DNA from: Rutidosis leptorrhynchoides | Taxonomy: Eukaryota; Streptophyta; Magnoliopsida; Asterales; Asteraceae | Assembly (NCBI RefSeq): GCF_046630445.1 | Contig: NC_092340.1 | Span: 24,378,001 to 24,442,000 of the forward strand | DNA: 64,000 bases | Direction: 5' to 3' | Shown: piece after piece, positions 12,430 through 23,124 of the stretch | Numbering within the stretch: the stretch's first letter is position 1 | Layout: each line of letters begins with the position of its first letter | Made by a program: the position numbers and the translations under genes | Notes under the pieces: model-generated | The model's database searches: none | What the model was told of the DNA's origin: nothing | What the model saw: only the letters and a program-made list of their open reading frames with translations

Positions 12430-12513
12430 TACGCGTTTCGCGTAGGAGTCCACACGATCCGCGTAAGAGTTAAATACTACGCGTTTCGCGTAGGCCTTCA
12501 CACGATTCGCGTA
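12430..12513. promoter_or_regulatory. Four TACGCG palindromes in the Athila-1 LTR, promoter-side cluster
   Basis: TACGCGTTTCGCGTA occurs at 12430-12444 and 12478-12492, each followed 21 bp later by a degenerate partner (12451-12465 and 12499-12513). On the minus strand the cluster lies about 70 bp upstream of TTTATAAGTGG, a candidate TATA box. Confidence 0.65.
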
Positions 12514-12839
12514 AGAATAGTCGTCAGTTTTCTTGTTTTTATTTTATGTTTTGTTCTCTTTTGATCCCGCGTTGACGTTTATCGATTTGGACCTTTTCAT
12601 TTGAACCCTTTTTCTTTGCTTATCTTGAACTTGTATTCGGGTAATGTTATCTCGATATGAAATTTGTTTAAATCCATCGTTTATTGTTGTTTTATCGTCG
12701 TTTCTTCAAACTTCGAGCTCGTATTATCTTTTGTAGTTTTTCTCGTGATTTATACATTTGAATGTCTGAGTAAACGGTAAAAACCTATGAAATATAAATG
12801 ATATTGCATCGAATAATATGTATGTTTAAAGCAATATCA

Positions 12840-15066
12840 ATCACTCAAAATTAGGACAAGTTTTGAAGATCAAAGTTGCTCGTTACATCGTTCTACATCT
12901 AGTATTGTTGATTGATTGTGTTAGAAAGGTATAATTGTAAACCCTAATCTCTATAAATCAGTTTTTTGATCAATTACATAGTGTATTAGAGTCTAGTGCT
13001 CAATTAATGGTGTCTAGTGTTGTTAATTGTTGATTGATTGCGTAATTAACGTTGTTTGATTGAAAAACGAATTTATTTATTGATGATCTGATTAAGTTGA
13101 CATGAAATCTGACTTTGTAATATGTTTAATTAGAAATATATCGAAAAGTTATTAATTTTAGACTCCGATTTTGCGTGATTTCGTTATCGTATGATCAAGA
13201 TGTGCTTAATCGAAGTTTTCGTTAGGCTTTGCATGAAATCCGAATTTTCTGAGTTGCATGCTTTATGTTTTAGCTTATGAAAGTTATGCTACTGTATTAA
13301 TTGTAAAAAGTTATGCAATTTAGACTAAAGATTTGCGTTAAAAGGTTATATGAAGCTTCCGATATGATCAAACGAAGTTTTGGTTCGTAAATAATGCTGA
13401 ATCTGTTTTCAAGTTTACATAAAAATTTCTAGAATGAACTAGGTATGATTTAGACTTTGAACTTCTGGAATATGTTAGTTTATATGTTAATTGACATGTT
13501 TCATTTGTATGAGAACTTGCGAGAACGTGATTTTCCATGAGATATATGTTCGTCTAAATGATATGTCCGATTGATGTTCAGAAACTGATGAGTCTGTAAT
13601 GTTTTGAAAATCTGTACGAATTGGCTAAAGTAATATTTCTGGTTATTTTATCACTTACATTTTGAGATGTCTTGAGATGACACCAATTGGCCGTTTGTCA
13701 ATATCTATTTTCTATCTTTTATGAAAAATGTTTTAAAACTGATGCGCGAGCAGAATTTTCTGTAATGAACCTGAACTTGAGTCTTACTGATATTGGACTT
13801 TTAATTATCGTATGAGGCTTTTGCCAGACTTTTTGGAATTGATTTTAAGTCTAGTTATGATCTGGAGTTGATCATAATTTTATGAATTATGTGTTATGTG
13901 CTATGAGTGTATCTCTTTACGACGTATGATTTTCGAAGGTTTACTTTAAGATGCGGGAAATGCGATTTACTAAATTACGTGCGATAACATGTTATATGAC
14001 TTAAGTATGATTCGTTGACTATGTTTGCATGACTTACTGATATGTTTGACTTTAGTTGACCTATTTGACCGAGTTGACTTTTGGTTTGACTTTGGTTGAC
14101 TTTTGTTGTCTTGCTTGGATTAGTTGACTTTTACTTGGTTGTTGAGTCAGTCTGAGCACTAGAACTTTACGTACACTATGGGTTGACTAATTTTGACCTA
14201 TTAGTGTATACTTAAGATGATTTACTTTATTAGGTTGCGTTATTCAAGTCGAAAGTTTCGACAACAGTACGATTTGCTAAGATCTTTACGAGTGCTTTTG
14301 CTAAGGTGAGTCTACAGTCCCTACTACGTTTTTACAGGGATGAGATGCATGCTTTTTACAAATGTTTTACATGTTTGGCACAAGAAACTTACTAAGAATA
14401 TACATATGAGTTCTGATCAAAAATCCCTTAGCTTGATTACATTAATTACTTTGTAAGCTCGACTTATAGGGACGGTACCGTTAGGTTTGGCAAACCTCAC
14501 CGCAACGTTAAACAGGTGCTTATGTAGTTGTAACACGTACACTTGATCGGTGTATCGCCAGTATAGGGTAAACTAAAGACGTGTGCTCGGCTCACGCAAA
14601 GGTTAAATCTTTATAATCAAGTGCTCATGATAATGTATACTTTTCCAGTGATGTTTTCTAAGAAAATCTTGTGGCCTTACTTATGAAATGATTTACTAAA
14701 CCTGTAGTTTCACTCAACGTTTTCGTTGACATTTTGTATGTTTCATCTCAGGTACATAGAGCTAGTGCTTCCGCTTTATTTGAAGTTATGTGCTGTTTGC
14801 TGCTAGAACTGGACGGCGTCCAGCATGATTTCTATTTTTGTTTCAAGAACAAATATTCGCATTTAAACAGTTTTCTCTGATGTTTTGGGTTCATATACTA
14901 TGGTCATTGATGTCAAATGTTTCCAGTTACATTTTCTTTAATAAATGACTTTGTTTTCATGGTTAATGCGAATACATTTTGGAAATGTCTCATATAGAGG
15001 GCGTGACCGCTAAACTGTGGGACCAGGAGTTAATATTCCGTTAGTGGATTCTGACGGGGTATTACA
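12840..15066 (+). repeat. Right part of a chromovirus-type (Tekay-like) LTR interrupted by Athila-1
   Basis: The segment ends GACGGGGTATTACA, a typical chromovirus LTR end, directly against copia coding DNA at 15067. It contains TTCACTCAACG..TTGACATTTTG..GTCTCAGGT-like wording also seen in the Tekay 3' LTR near 43086-43135, which gives the plus orientation. No ORF of note is present. Ten W-box words (TTGAC[CT]) cluster at 14033-14200. Whether it is a solo LTR or part of a whole element is undecided because its left part is beyond Athila-1. Confidence 0.65.
14033..14200. promoter_or_regulatory. W-box-like TTGAC cluster in the LTR
   Basis: TTGACT or TTGACC occurs about ten times, six of them within 14041-14100. 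TTGAC[CT] is the core recognised by WRKY transcription factors, so the cluster may make the LTR stress-responsive. It could also be a simple expansion of a GTTGACTTT word. Confidence 0.5.
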
Positions 15067-16394
15067 ACAATTCACCAAGTGCAGATAGTTCAATCCTGAA
15101 TGACTGATCCATTTCTAAAGAACTTTCATCAAAAGAAACATTAATGGATTCTTCAATCTTCATTCTCCTCTGATTGAATACTCTGTAAGCTTTAGATACA
15201 GAAGAGTATCCCATAAAAATACCTTCATCAGACTTTGGCCTCATTTTATCAAGCTGATCCCTTTGATTCAAGATACAGCACTTACACCCAAATACATGAA
15301 AATAATGAATAGTAGGCACCTTTTTGTGATATAACTCATAAGGAGTTTTGCCATTTTTCTTCACAATCAAGGATCTATTTTGAGTGTAACATGCTGTATT
15401 GACAGCTTCAGCCCAGAACCTTAGGGCAACATTTGATTGACATAGCATGGTTCTAGCTGCTTCAATAAGTGTTCTATTCTTCTTTCAGCAACTATATTTT
15501 GTTATGGAGTTCTAACAGCAGAGAAATTTTGACCAATTCCAGACTCCACACAAAAATCAATTAAAGTGACATTTTTGAACTCAGTACCATGATCATTTCT
15601 CAACTGTTTGACAAGAACACCCTTTTTCACCTGCTCTCTCTTGATCAAATTGATGATTTCTTCAGGAGCATCACTTTTTGCAGCTAAGAAAATAACCCAT
15701 GTTAATCTAGAATACTCATCAACAATCACCAGAGTATATCTTTTCCCACCCAAACTACTAGTGTTCATTGGACCAAATAGATCCATGTGAAGCATGTGAA
15801 GTGGATCACTTATAGTAGCTAGGGTTTTTGAGGGAAACTTTGCTTTGGTCTGTTTACCCATAATACATGCAGAACAAGGTTTATCTTTCTTAAAAGGTTG
15901 TTGTGGAAGAACTCTTACAAGCTTCTTTTTGGAAAGCTCATTGATGTTTTTAAAATTAAGATGAGAAAGCCTTTTGTGCCAAAGCCAATTGAGCTCAGGG
16001 ACAGTCTGAGAGTACAGACATGTCTCAATTTCAGCATCCATAGATTCTAGATCCAGCATATACACATTTTGAAATCTCCAGGCCACAAGTGTTGGTCTTC
16101 CTTTAGGATCATAAATAATACTAGCTTTCTTCCTAATTCTGATTTCACAGTCTTCATCAGCAATTTGGCTCACACTTAGCAGATTATGCTTCAGCTCTTC
16201 AACTAAAGCAACTTTCTTAAATGTAACACTTCCAGCTTAACAGTACCATAACCAATAGTCTTTGCAACAGAATTATCACCATATCATACAGAAGGACCTT
16301 TTTCTTCAACAAACCCTACAAGATGCTCTTTGCATCCAGTCATGTGTCTTGAGCAACCACTATCTAGATACCACATATTACCCTGCTACACAAG
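15067..16394 (-). pseudogene. pol: Copia protease start, GAG-pre-integrase and integrase (broken)
   Basis: The minus strand begins with the protease motif WYLDSGCSRHMTG (about 16340-16380), then has a stop and a small frameshift before LLSVSQIADEDCEIR. The GAG-pre-integrase and zinc region follows (WHKRLSHLNF..CSACIMGKQTK), then the integrase core (MDLFGPMNTSSLGGKRYT, LRNDHGTEF). A TAA at 15502-15504 in RTP*QN (normally QQN) and a one-base loss near 15477 break the segment carrying the catalytic glutamate. After that come RFWAEAVNTACY, KTPYELYHKK and FHVFGCKC. It would splice element DNA into chromosomes, but this copy cannot. Lineage is uncertain; wording such as KAYRVFN suggests the SIRE/Tork side. 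Confidence 0.85.
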
Positions 16395-18096
16395 TGTGAC
16401 GATCGCTCCAAATCCATATGGACAATACGTCATTTATTGATTTCATTGCGAGGTATTTGACCTCTATATGATACGTTTTGTAAACATTGCATTCTTTTGA
16501 AAAGGCACACCATAAATGAATATTTAAATCAAAGGTTTTCGACATCTGATGATTTCTACATATAGACAATCACCGTAAATAATAGTTTACAATAGTACTT
16601 TCGTTGACAATGCAGTCAAAATAAGATACATGGTGATGATTTGGTGAATGCAATGTTTCCTTGAAAAGTATGTCATGTAAGACTCCATGCACATAGCTTA
16701 TCTAACATATAAGCAACAGCGGAAGACTTCTAGTAAACTTGAGAATAAACATGCTAACAAGTGTCAACACAAAGGTTGGTGAGTTCATAGTTTTATTGTT
16801 TCGTATAATCTGTATGTAAAGGTGAATCACAAGTTTTCAGTTGTTTCATCCAGAAACGTTTATCAAAATATTCTACGAAATTGAGCACCCTGGTAACTAA
16901 ACTTAACGTATATATATTTTATACCCTTTGTATAATCATCTTAATAATACACGCAAACCAACGTGTATGCTTCTCAAATAGCATACGTTCGTTAAAAGGC
17001 TAGCGCTCTAGCTCGGACGGGGATATCAAGCCCTATGGATCCATATACTACTACTCGCTCCCACCAGTTCTTATAACTGGCAGTTAATATTTACAAAGCT
17101 AAGGGATTTTCGGTTCAAACTCAGTGTAGAATTTAGTAAGTGTACTTGTATCCATTGCGTTTAAAATAAAGTGCATGTATTCTCAGCCCAAAAATATATA
17201 TTGCAAAAGTAATTAAAAAGGGATCAATGAAACTCACCTTAGCAGCACATAAAGTTGTTCATCGTAATGTGACCGAAACTCGGATTACCAAATAATCGTA
17301 GATCTCAACCTAGAGAACATATGTTGGTCAATAAATGTCTATCAAGCTAGGTCAGGTCATAGTGTATCACAATCCTAATGCTCGATATCGACATACAAAA
17401 GTTATCCAATGTTGTTTCAAAAAGTCAATTTTGACAATAGTTTAACAAAACGAGACGTACCTTATATAAGGATTCATTTACTCGGTTGGTAATATCCAAA
17501 AATCCATTTTATCAATCTTATAAACAAGTTGTTTAAATCTTAATTGCAGATTCAAAAGCAATTTCAATTAACGTCAATCATAATTCAGTTGATCATATCT
17601 TTTAATACGTTCATCGAAACTATTCGGTATCTAAATGAAAAGTTATTGATTTTTCGCCAGCTTTCCAAAAACATGTATATCATATACCTTTTACCAGTAA
17701 TATATGTATTTAATTCGTGATTCATTATAAACTGTTTAACGACGAAATTTAGCATACAAGCATGTATAAATATATATACTCGAGCACTAGACATGGATAC
17801 ACAATTAATATATAAAAGATAAGATATGAATACTCACGTATCAATATTGTGATTCAATATTGCAGGAAAGTACGTAGACGCAACAGAAATGATAAACACT
17901 AGGTTTGATTTGCAAACAATACTCATAAACATTACTCATAACCTCCATAGCTATAACCCATAGTTTTCTTAACTCTATCCCGCTCAAAAACCCATTTTGA
18001 AAGTGACATGCTCATGACCTCGTCGTAGTATTTTATGTAATATACTAATTAATAATATTACTACTAATAATATTAAGATTAATAATAATATTAATC

Positions 18097-18097
<1 letters not shown>

Positions 18098-18154
<57 letters not shown>

Positions 18155-18179
18155 TAATAATAAGAATAATAATAATAAA
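18098..18179. repeat. AAT microsatellite inside the solo LTR
   Basis: About 80 bp of nearly pure (AAT)n with a few G interruptions. Open frames here are artefacts of the repeat. Confidence 0.95.
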
Positions 18180-18246
18180 TATAATTGAGAGACAGAGAGA
18201 TTTGAGAAGAAAAAAAAAATATATAAATTCGAACAAAACTGCGAGC

Positions 18247-18322
18247 TTTATAGACCTGGCCTGATTTCCACTGCCATGCGATCGCATGGCTGGGCAGTGT
18301 AATTCCCATGCGATCGCATTGG
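18247..18322 (-). promoter_or_regulatory. Core promoter of the solo LTR with palindrome doublet
   Basis: The minus strand reads, in order, a 14-bp palindrome region (18307-18320), a perfect CATGCGATCGCATG (18275-18288, exactly 32 bp away), GGAAATCAGGCCAG, and a TATA box TCTATAAAGC (18247-18252). A pyrimidine-rich stretch with CTCTCTGTCTCTC follows. The 67 bp at 18256-18322 align without gaps to 27537-27603 in Athila-2. Confidence 0.7.
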
Positions 18323-19466
18323 AAACTTTTCCAGCTCACAATGTTTTGGCAACTAGCTCGTCGACATATTTTTATAATATATATAATATATAATTTAAAT
18401 TAATTAATTATATTTTATATTTTATTCTCGTGCATAGTTGATTTGTAATTTTTGTTTCGATAAGTCGTACGTCATCACTCGACTTATGTCCCAGTTTCGG
18501 TTTTTCGAATGTCCCTTCGTACGCTGAGAAAACTTGTACATTACATTTTGGGACACGTACCTTAGTCAAAATATAGCCTTAAATTATCCCTAAATTATAT
18601 CACTCAAAATATAACTTATACATTTGAGTGTTTTGGTCATTTACTTCTATAAATCATCGTCTCGCTATTTGTTAAAATACATTTTAAAATAGTGTTTACT
18701 GTAGCAAAGTTACTGTAGTAAATAGTGATTTTCGAAAATACTGTAGCATTTTGGGTACTGTAGCAATTTGAAAATACTGTAGCAAATTAGTGTTTTACTG
18801 GTTCATCTTAAACGCTTTAGTTAACTTATCTGAATATCAATCGAATCAATAAACGAATGTTACTATCGTTTACTAAATAACTTGAAATTATATATATGTA
18901 TATATCTTTTTAATATACATAAATCAGTTTTTAAATAGACATTGGAAGTTATTTATAAATAAATTTTAATAATAAATATTTCAACTTATCATATATATTC
19001 AAATAGATATTTAAACCAATAAGTTTAATGTACGGTATCAAACAATTAATACATTGTTACCTTTTCAAGTTATAGTATATATGTATCTATTTACATATAA
19101 TTGTTCGCGAATCGTCGAAAACAATCGAAGGGTATTTAAATATATAAAAGTAGTTCAAAAATTTTGAGATTCAGTTTTACAGACTTTGCTTATCGTGTCG
19201 GAAATATTAATCATACAAAGATTAAGTTTAAATTTGGTCAGAAATTTTCGGGTCATCACAACAAGACACAAACAAAAGAGAATGATTAGTTTTTAAGGGG
19301 AACCCACTTTTCATTGGGTTCAATAGGAGTGCTCTTCACTCTCCAGAAAAAAGCTTTGTTTCCAATCCAGATCAACTTGTCCTTAACAGATTTTAAGACA
19401 CTTTTATTTTCACAAACTTTGGGTTTTCATACCTTCTTAATTTCCTTAGGAAAACAAGATGTTCTT

Positions 19467-20372
19467 TTAACTGAAGGTATTTCTTGACTCTTGATTTTTT
19501 TTATTGAGCTTAGAAATTTCCTTTTTGAGTTTTTGAATAGTCTTAGCTTGTTTTGACTTTGACCTTCTTTTAGTTAACCCTTTTGGATCTGGACAAGTAC
19601 AAGTGTCAGAGAATGATTCAGAGTTGTCCTTACAACTTGACTCTTGAGTGTCAGACTCTAGGTCAGAACACACACTTTTATTTTGAGAGACTAAACTGTT
19701 AGAGTCTGAAGGTTTCAAAAGTTCAGACTCTAATGGATTTTTACTTTCAAGTATTATAGTCTCAGAAGGCTCAACAGGATCTAATGACCTTACAAAAGCA
19801 TTGGTTAAAATCTTTTTGTCACCATCAAATTTTACAAATGTGTTTGGTAAAATGTCAGGTTTGAATACACTTGGATCAACTTCCACATTATTATTTAATA
19901 TGTATTTTTCACCTAGTATAGCTTTGACATCATTTGGAATTTGTTTGGCAATAGCATCAGAATTCTTTTTGGAAGATACACACCAAGATTTACAAATTGA
20001 TTCATAGTGTTTTGACCTTTTCATTGATCTTCCTAATTCAGTATTTAATCTTTTAGTTTCTTCTGTGTATGCCATTTTATAGGTGTCAAGTTCAACCTCA
20101 CATTTTTTTAGGTCTTTAATTTCAGCATCTTTGATGATATTTTTAAGATCAAAAATTTGTGTTCTTAACCTATCAATGTCTTTTAAACACCATTCAAAGT
20201 CAAGCAACAAGTACTGAAACATTCTCACTTTTTCATTATCAAGATAGTTCACAAAGTTTTGTACCTTATAGGCAGAAGCTTTATTGCAAGTAGTGTCCTT
20301 ATCCATCTTCTCAATAGCTTTCAGATCTTCCTGAAACTTGCTAGAACCACCAGCCTTTTCAATTATAGCCAT
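19467..20372 (-). pseudogene. gag: Copia gag remnant (C-terminal coiled-coil region)
   Basis: An open frame of 301 codons starts only about 90 nt inside the primer site. The text is rich in K, E, S and N, with likely coiled coils (IDRLRTQIFDLKNIIKDAEI, then IQKLKKEISKLNKKNQE) and an acidic Ser-rich tail. I do not see the usual N-terminal copia Gag domain or a zinc knuckle, so the first part has probably been deleted and the ATG may be secondary. After its stop the frame decays until the protease motif beyond the solo LTR. The identification as gag is by position between primer site and protease. Confidence 0.6.
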
Positions 20373-20461
20373 ATCTGGGGTAGTAATAATACTGATAGAC
20401 CTTTTGATTAAAAAATATAGATCATTTTAAAGATAACCGATATAGGATTTACACCTTTCCC

Positions 20462-20473
20462 GCTCTGATACCA
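20462..20473 (-). promoter_or_regulatory. Primer binding site, initiator tRNA-Met (copia)
   Basis: The minus strand reads TGGTATCAGAGC, the standard copia primer site, directly next to the LTR. Confidence 0.9.
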
Positions 20474-20953
20474 GTTATTAGTTCACAGTATTTGATCTAT
20501 GAACACCAGACTCTCAATCTAACAATAAATAAGAATTATAAGTACAAGAATTGAGAGAACATGATATGAAATATATGTTTGATAATATTGATCGTGCAAA
20601 AAGTACATCTTTCAAATGAACCATACGTCCCTATTTATACAGATAAAAACCAAATCTGGAGATTTGATTTTCAAAACTACTTAGCTATAAATATGGAAAA
20701 GATAAACTTAAAAACAAACCAAATTTTCTATTAACTAGGAAGTCAATTCTGGAGATAAAATCAAATCTTCAAAACAAATCTTCTTAAATAACAAGCATAT
20801 CTCCAGAATATTCTATGGCTTTTGCTTCAAGAAATCTTCAAACGTTTACTCCAGCAATTCCAGAGTCTACAACTTCAGACTCTAAACCTTCAGACTCTAA
20901 AATCTGCAAAACACTTTTGACTCATCAGATTATTATTTCTATTTTTCCCAACA
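20474..20953 (-). repeat. 5' LTR of the copia element
   Basis: On the minus strand it starts TGTTGGGAAAAAT at 20953 and ends next to the primer site; about 480 bp. The inner end (..CTAATAAC) has lost a clear CA. The flanking TATAT (20954-20958) is a candidate target duplication, but the other end is out of view. Confidence 0.8.
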
Positions 20954-21087
20954 TATATCATGTGTTACGATAAAACTGTTAATGTTCCATTGGGAAATGG
21001 AGAGACTCTCATCATCCAAGGTGAAAAGAGTGATTCCAATCTCAACATCATCTCCGGTATTAAAACTCGCAAATTCCTTAAGAAAGG
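20954..21087 (+). pseudogene. pol: Tekay-like pol, fragment between protease and RT (first piece)
   Basis: The frame reads CYDKTVNVPLGNGETLI.. and ends at ..KFLKKG, the stretch that links protease and RT in plant chromoviruses. It is bounded on the left by the copia LTR and on the right by Athila-2. The interrupted codon series continues at 38267 with YPAIIAHVK. The rest of this pol and its gag must lie beyond the copia element, outside the window. Confidence 0.85.
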
Positions 21088-23086
21088 TGATGTGCGCAGA
21101 GGTGTATATGAAATAGCTTTATTTTTACAACTAAATACTATTAAATATGCTACAATTTTACACAAGATATTTATTTATTTAAAGAATGGATATACTTAAA
21201 CCTTGCTACAACACTTATAGGCAGTGTACCTAATCATACAGTAGTGTAGTTTTTAGTAAGTCCGGTTCGTTCCACGGGGAAAAATCTTTAACCAAAGCTT
21301 AACGCTATAATAGTTTTAATTTATAAAAATACAAATATATAAATAAGTAATATTATTATTATAAAGGGGGGTTTTTTTACCGTTTAATGACCGGTTTGTC
21401 GATTTTTAAAACTTAGTCGCAGTTAAAACCTAATGTAAAATATTAAAAATAAATACAAGACTTAATTTAAAGTGTAAAGTAAATAACGATAATGAAATTG
21501 CGATAAATAAAAGTGCGATAAAATAAAATTGCGATAATTAAAAAGTACGATAATTAAAAGTGCAATTAAATACAATAACAATAAATAAAAGTGCGATAAT
21601 TAGAAGTGCAATTAAATATAAAATAAAGGAAATTAAATATGAAATAAAATAATTATGCTTATTTAAACTTCCGTAATCATGATGTTTGACGTGTTGATTT
21701 TAGTTTTATGCCCATGGGTTAATTGTCCTTTGTCCTGGATTATTTAATATGTCCGTCTGGTTTTTGTCCATAACAGTCCATCAGTCAGAAATATAAAGTG
21801 CGAGTGTCCTTGTCAAATTATCCTTATACCCGAAGTTAAATATTCCAACTAATTGGGGACTTAAACTGTAACAAGGTTTTAATACTTTGTTTAATAATTA
21901 CACCAGGATATCGACTGCGTGTAACCCAAGGTTTTAATACTTTGTTATCAATTATGCCAAGTGTCCTTGTACATAATTTCACCCCTGTTTTAATAATTTC
22001 ATAAACTATTAATTCATTCCCGTGTCCGGTTAAATGAACGATTATTCGTACATATAAATATCCCGTCCATCGTGTCCGATCGAGTGTATATGGTTATTTA
22101 TAGGGACGTCCAATTGTAAATCTTTATATTAAAATTAACAAACTATCATTTAGTTAAACAAATATAAAGCCCATTAATAGCCCATAGTCTAATTTCCACA
22201 AGTGTCGTTCTTTTGTCCAAACCCCAATTATGGTACAAAGCCCAATTACCCAATTTTAGTAATTAGCCCAACATCATGATTACTTCGTTTTAAATAAGCA
22301 TAATAATAACTTAGCTACGAGACATTAAATTAAAAAGGTTGAACATAACTTACAATGATTAAAAATAGCGTAGCGTTACACGGACAGAATTTCGACTTAC
22401 ACCCTTACAACATTCGCTAACATGCCCTTATTATTAGAAATTAAAATTAAAATTAAAATTATAATATAATTATATATATATATATCGTATGAGAGAGTTG
22501 GATGGATATATGATTATATGATGCACCAAAGCTCGATTTTTATAGGCATGTGGGCTGGAAAAGAGCCTCATGCGATCGCATGGGCTTTGCCCTTCAAGGC
22601 CATGCGATCGCATGGCCAGCTGGGGAGGCTCAAAAGTCTTTAAAACGTGGGCTGCTTATTTATTTATTATATAATATAATATATATATATAATTAAATTT
22701 AATTATATATATATTATATTATATTCTTGTACTCCGTTGACTTGTAATTTTTAGTCCGTTGCGTCGAGCGTTGAGAGTTGACTCTGGTCCCGGTTCCGGA
22801 TTTTCGAACGTCCTTGCGTATAATTTAATATCTTGTATTTTATGTTTCGAATCTTGTACTCTTGTAATTTTGAGATGTTTCTTATCAATAATTGGAACCT
22901 CTTTGATTGTACTTTGTACTTTTTAGCTTTTTGGTCGTTTGCGTCTTCAATTCGTCGAATCTGTCTTTTGCCTTCACCTTTTATTATTTAAACGAATATC
23001 ACTTGTAAATAGGACAATTGCAACTAAAATCTTGTCTTTCTTGAGGAATAATGCTATGAAATATATGTTCGTTTTTAGCATTATCA
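21088..23086 (-). repeat. 3' LTR of Athila-2
   Basis: TG..CA ends and near identity to 36265-38266. Promoter elements lie at 22537-22614. The region 21480-21640 is a degenerate array of GCGATAA words, and AAGGTTTTAATACTTTGTT is duplicated at 21873 and 21929 in the part expected to be transcribed. Confidence 0.95.
22537..22614 (-). promoter_or_regulatory. Promoter of the Athila-2 3' LTR with palindrome doublet
   Basis: CATGCGATCGCATG occurs at 22601-22614 and 22569-22582, 32 bp apart. The TATA box CCTATAAAAATC lies 25 bp further on (22537-22544), followed on the minus strand by CATCCAACTCTCTCATACG, a plausible start region. Confidence 0.75.
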
Positions 23087-23124
23087 AATATTCCCACACT
23101 TGAGTGTTGCTTGTCCTCAAGCAA
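23087..23124 (-). promoter_or_regulatory. Polypurine tract and adjacent hairpin (Athila-2)
   Basis: The minus strand reads TTGCTTG-AGGA-CAAGCAA (23124-23107), a perfect 7-bp hairpin. Twenty bases later, after AGTGTGGGAATATT, the 3' LTR starts. The purine-rich run should prime plus-strand DNA synthesis. The hairpin has counterparts at 41173-41193 and 59458-59475. Confidence 0.7.

Larger units (their letters stand above)
1..12839 (-). mobile_element. Athila-1: Athila-type Ty3/gypsy LTR retrotransposon, 3' LTR outside the window
   Basis: Reading right to left, the element has a 5' LTR, a tRNA-Asp primer site, gag, protease, reverse transcriptase, RNase H, integrase, a zinc-knuckle ORF and a spliced ORF in the env position. 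This is the Athila order. The LTR end CAATATCA at 12839 matches the LTR end of Athila-2 in style. The 3' end is missing: a conserved 3'UTR block at 340-374 lies about 1.6 kb from the LTR in Athila-2, so the 3' LTR should start about 1.3 kb beyond the left edge. The element interrupts a chromovirus-type LTR that resumes at 12840. It is dead: five nonsense codons in gag-pol and one in the env-position gene, but no frameshift that I could find. Confidence 0.9.
10496..12839 (-). repeat. 5' LTR of Athila-1
   Basis: The LTR begins TGATGTGCTGAAAC after the primer site and ends GCAATATCA at 12839, giving TG..CA termini and 2344 bp. The word TCCGGTTCGTTCCACAGGGA near 10650 is shared with the LTRs of Athila-2 and Athila-3, confirming the family. 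Two palindrome clusters (11150-11233, 12430-12513) and a minus-strand TTTATAAGTGG (about 12355-12365) suggest where the promoter lies. The partner LTR is outside the window, so length and target duplication cannot be checked. Confidence 0.85.
16395..19260 (-). repeat. Solo LTR (2866 bp) with perfect 5-bp target duplication
   Basis: It starts TGTGACGATCG at 16395 and ends GGGTCATCACA at 19260. The five bases ACAAG occur immediately before (16390-16394) and after (19261-19265). There is no primer site, polypurine tract or coding sequence inside, so it is a solo LTR left by recombination. A minus-strand promoter (TATAAA at 18247-18252) and TGTGATGACCC start give the orientation. It looks like a chromovirus-type Asteraceae LTR (recall). 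It also holds an AAT microsatellite (18098-18179) and five ACTGTAG[CT]A words (18698-18784). Confidence 0.9.
15067..20953 (-). mobile_element. Ty1/copia retrotransposon, 5' portion, interrupted twice
   Basis: From right to left on the minus strand: a 5' LTR (20474-20953), a tRNA-Met primer site, a gag remnant, a protease start, the GAG-pre-integrase region and the integrase. It is split by a solo LTR at 16395-19260 and cut at 15067 by another LTR; RT and RNase H would lie beyond the left edge. Its right end at 20953 interrupts the Tekay-like pol in frame, so it inserted into that element. All reading frames are broken. Confidence 0.85.

Noticed and set aside
18045..18339. Two overlapping minus-strand frames
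   Set aside because: Mostly the AAT microsatellite of the solo LTR; no conserved domain.
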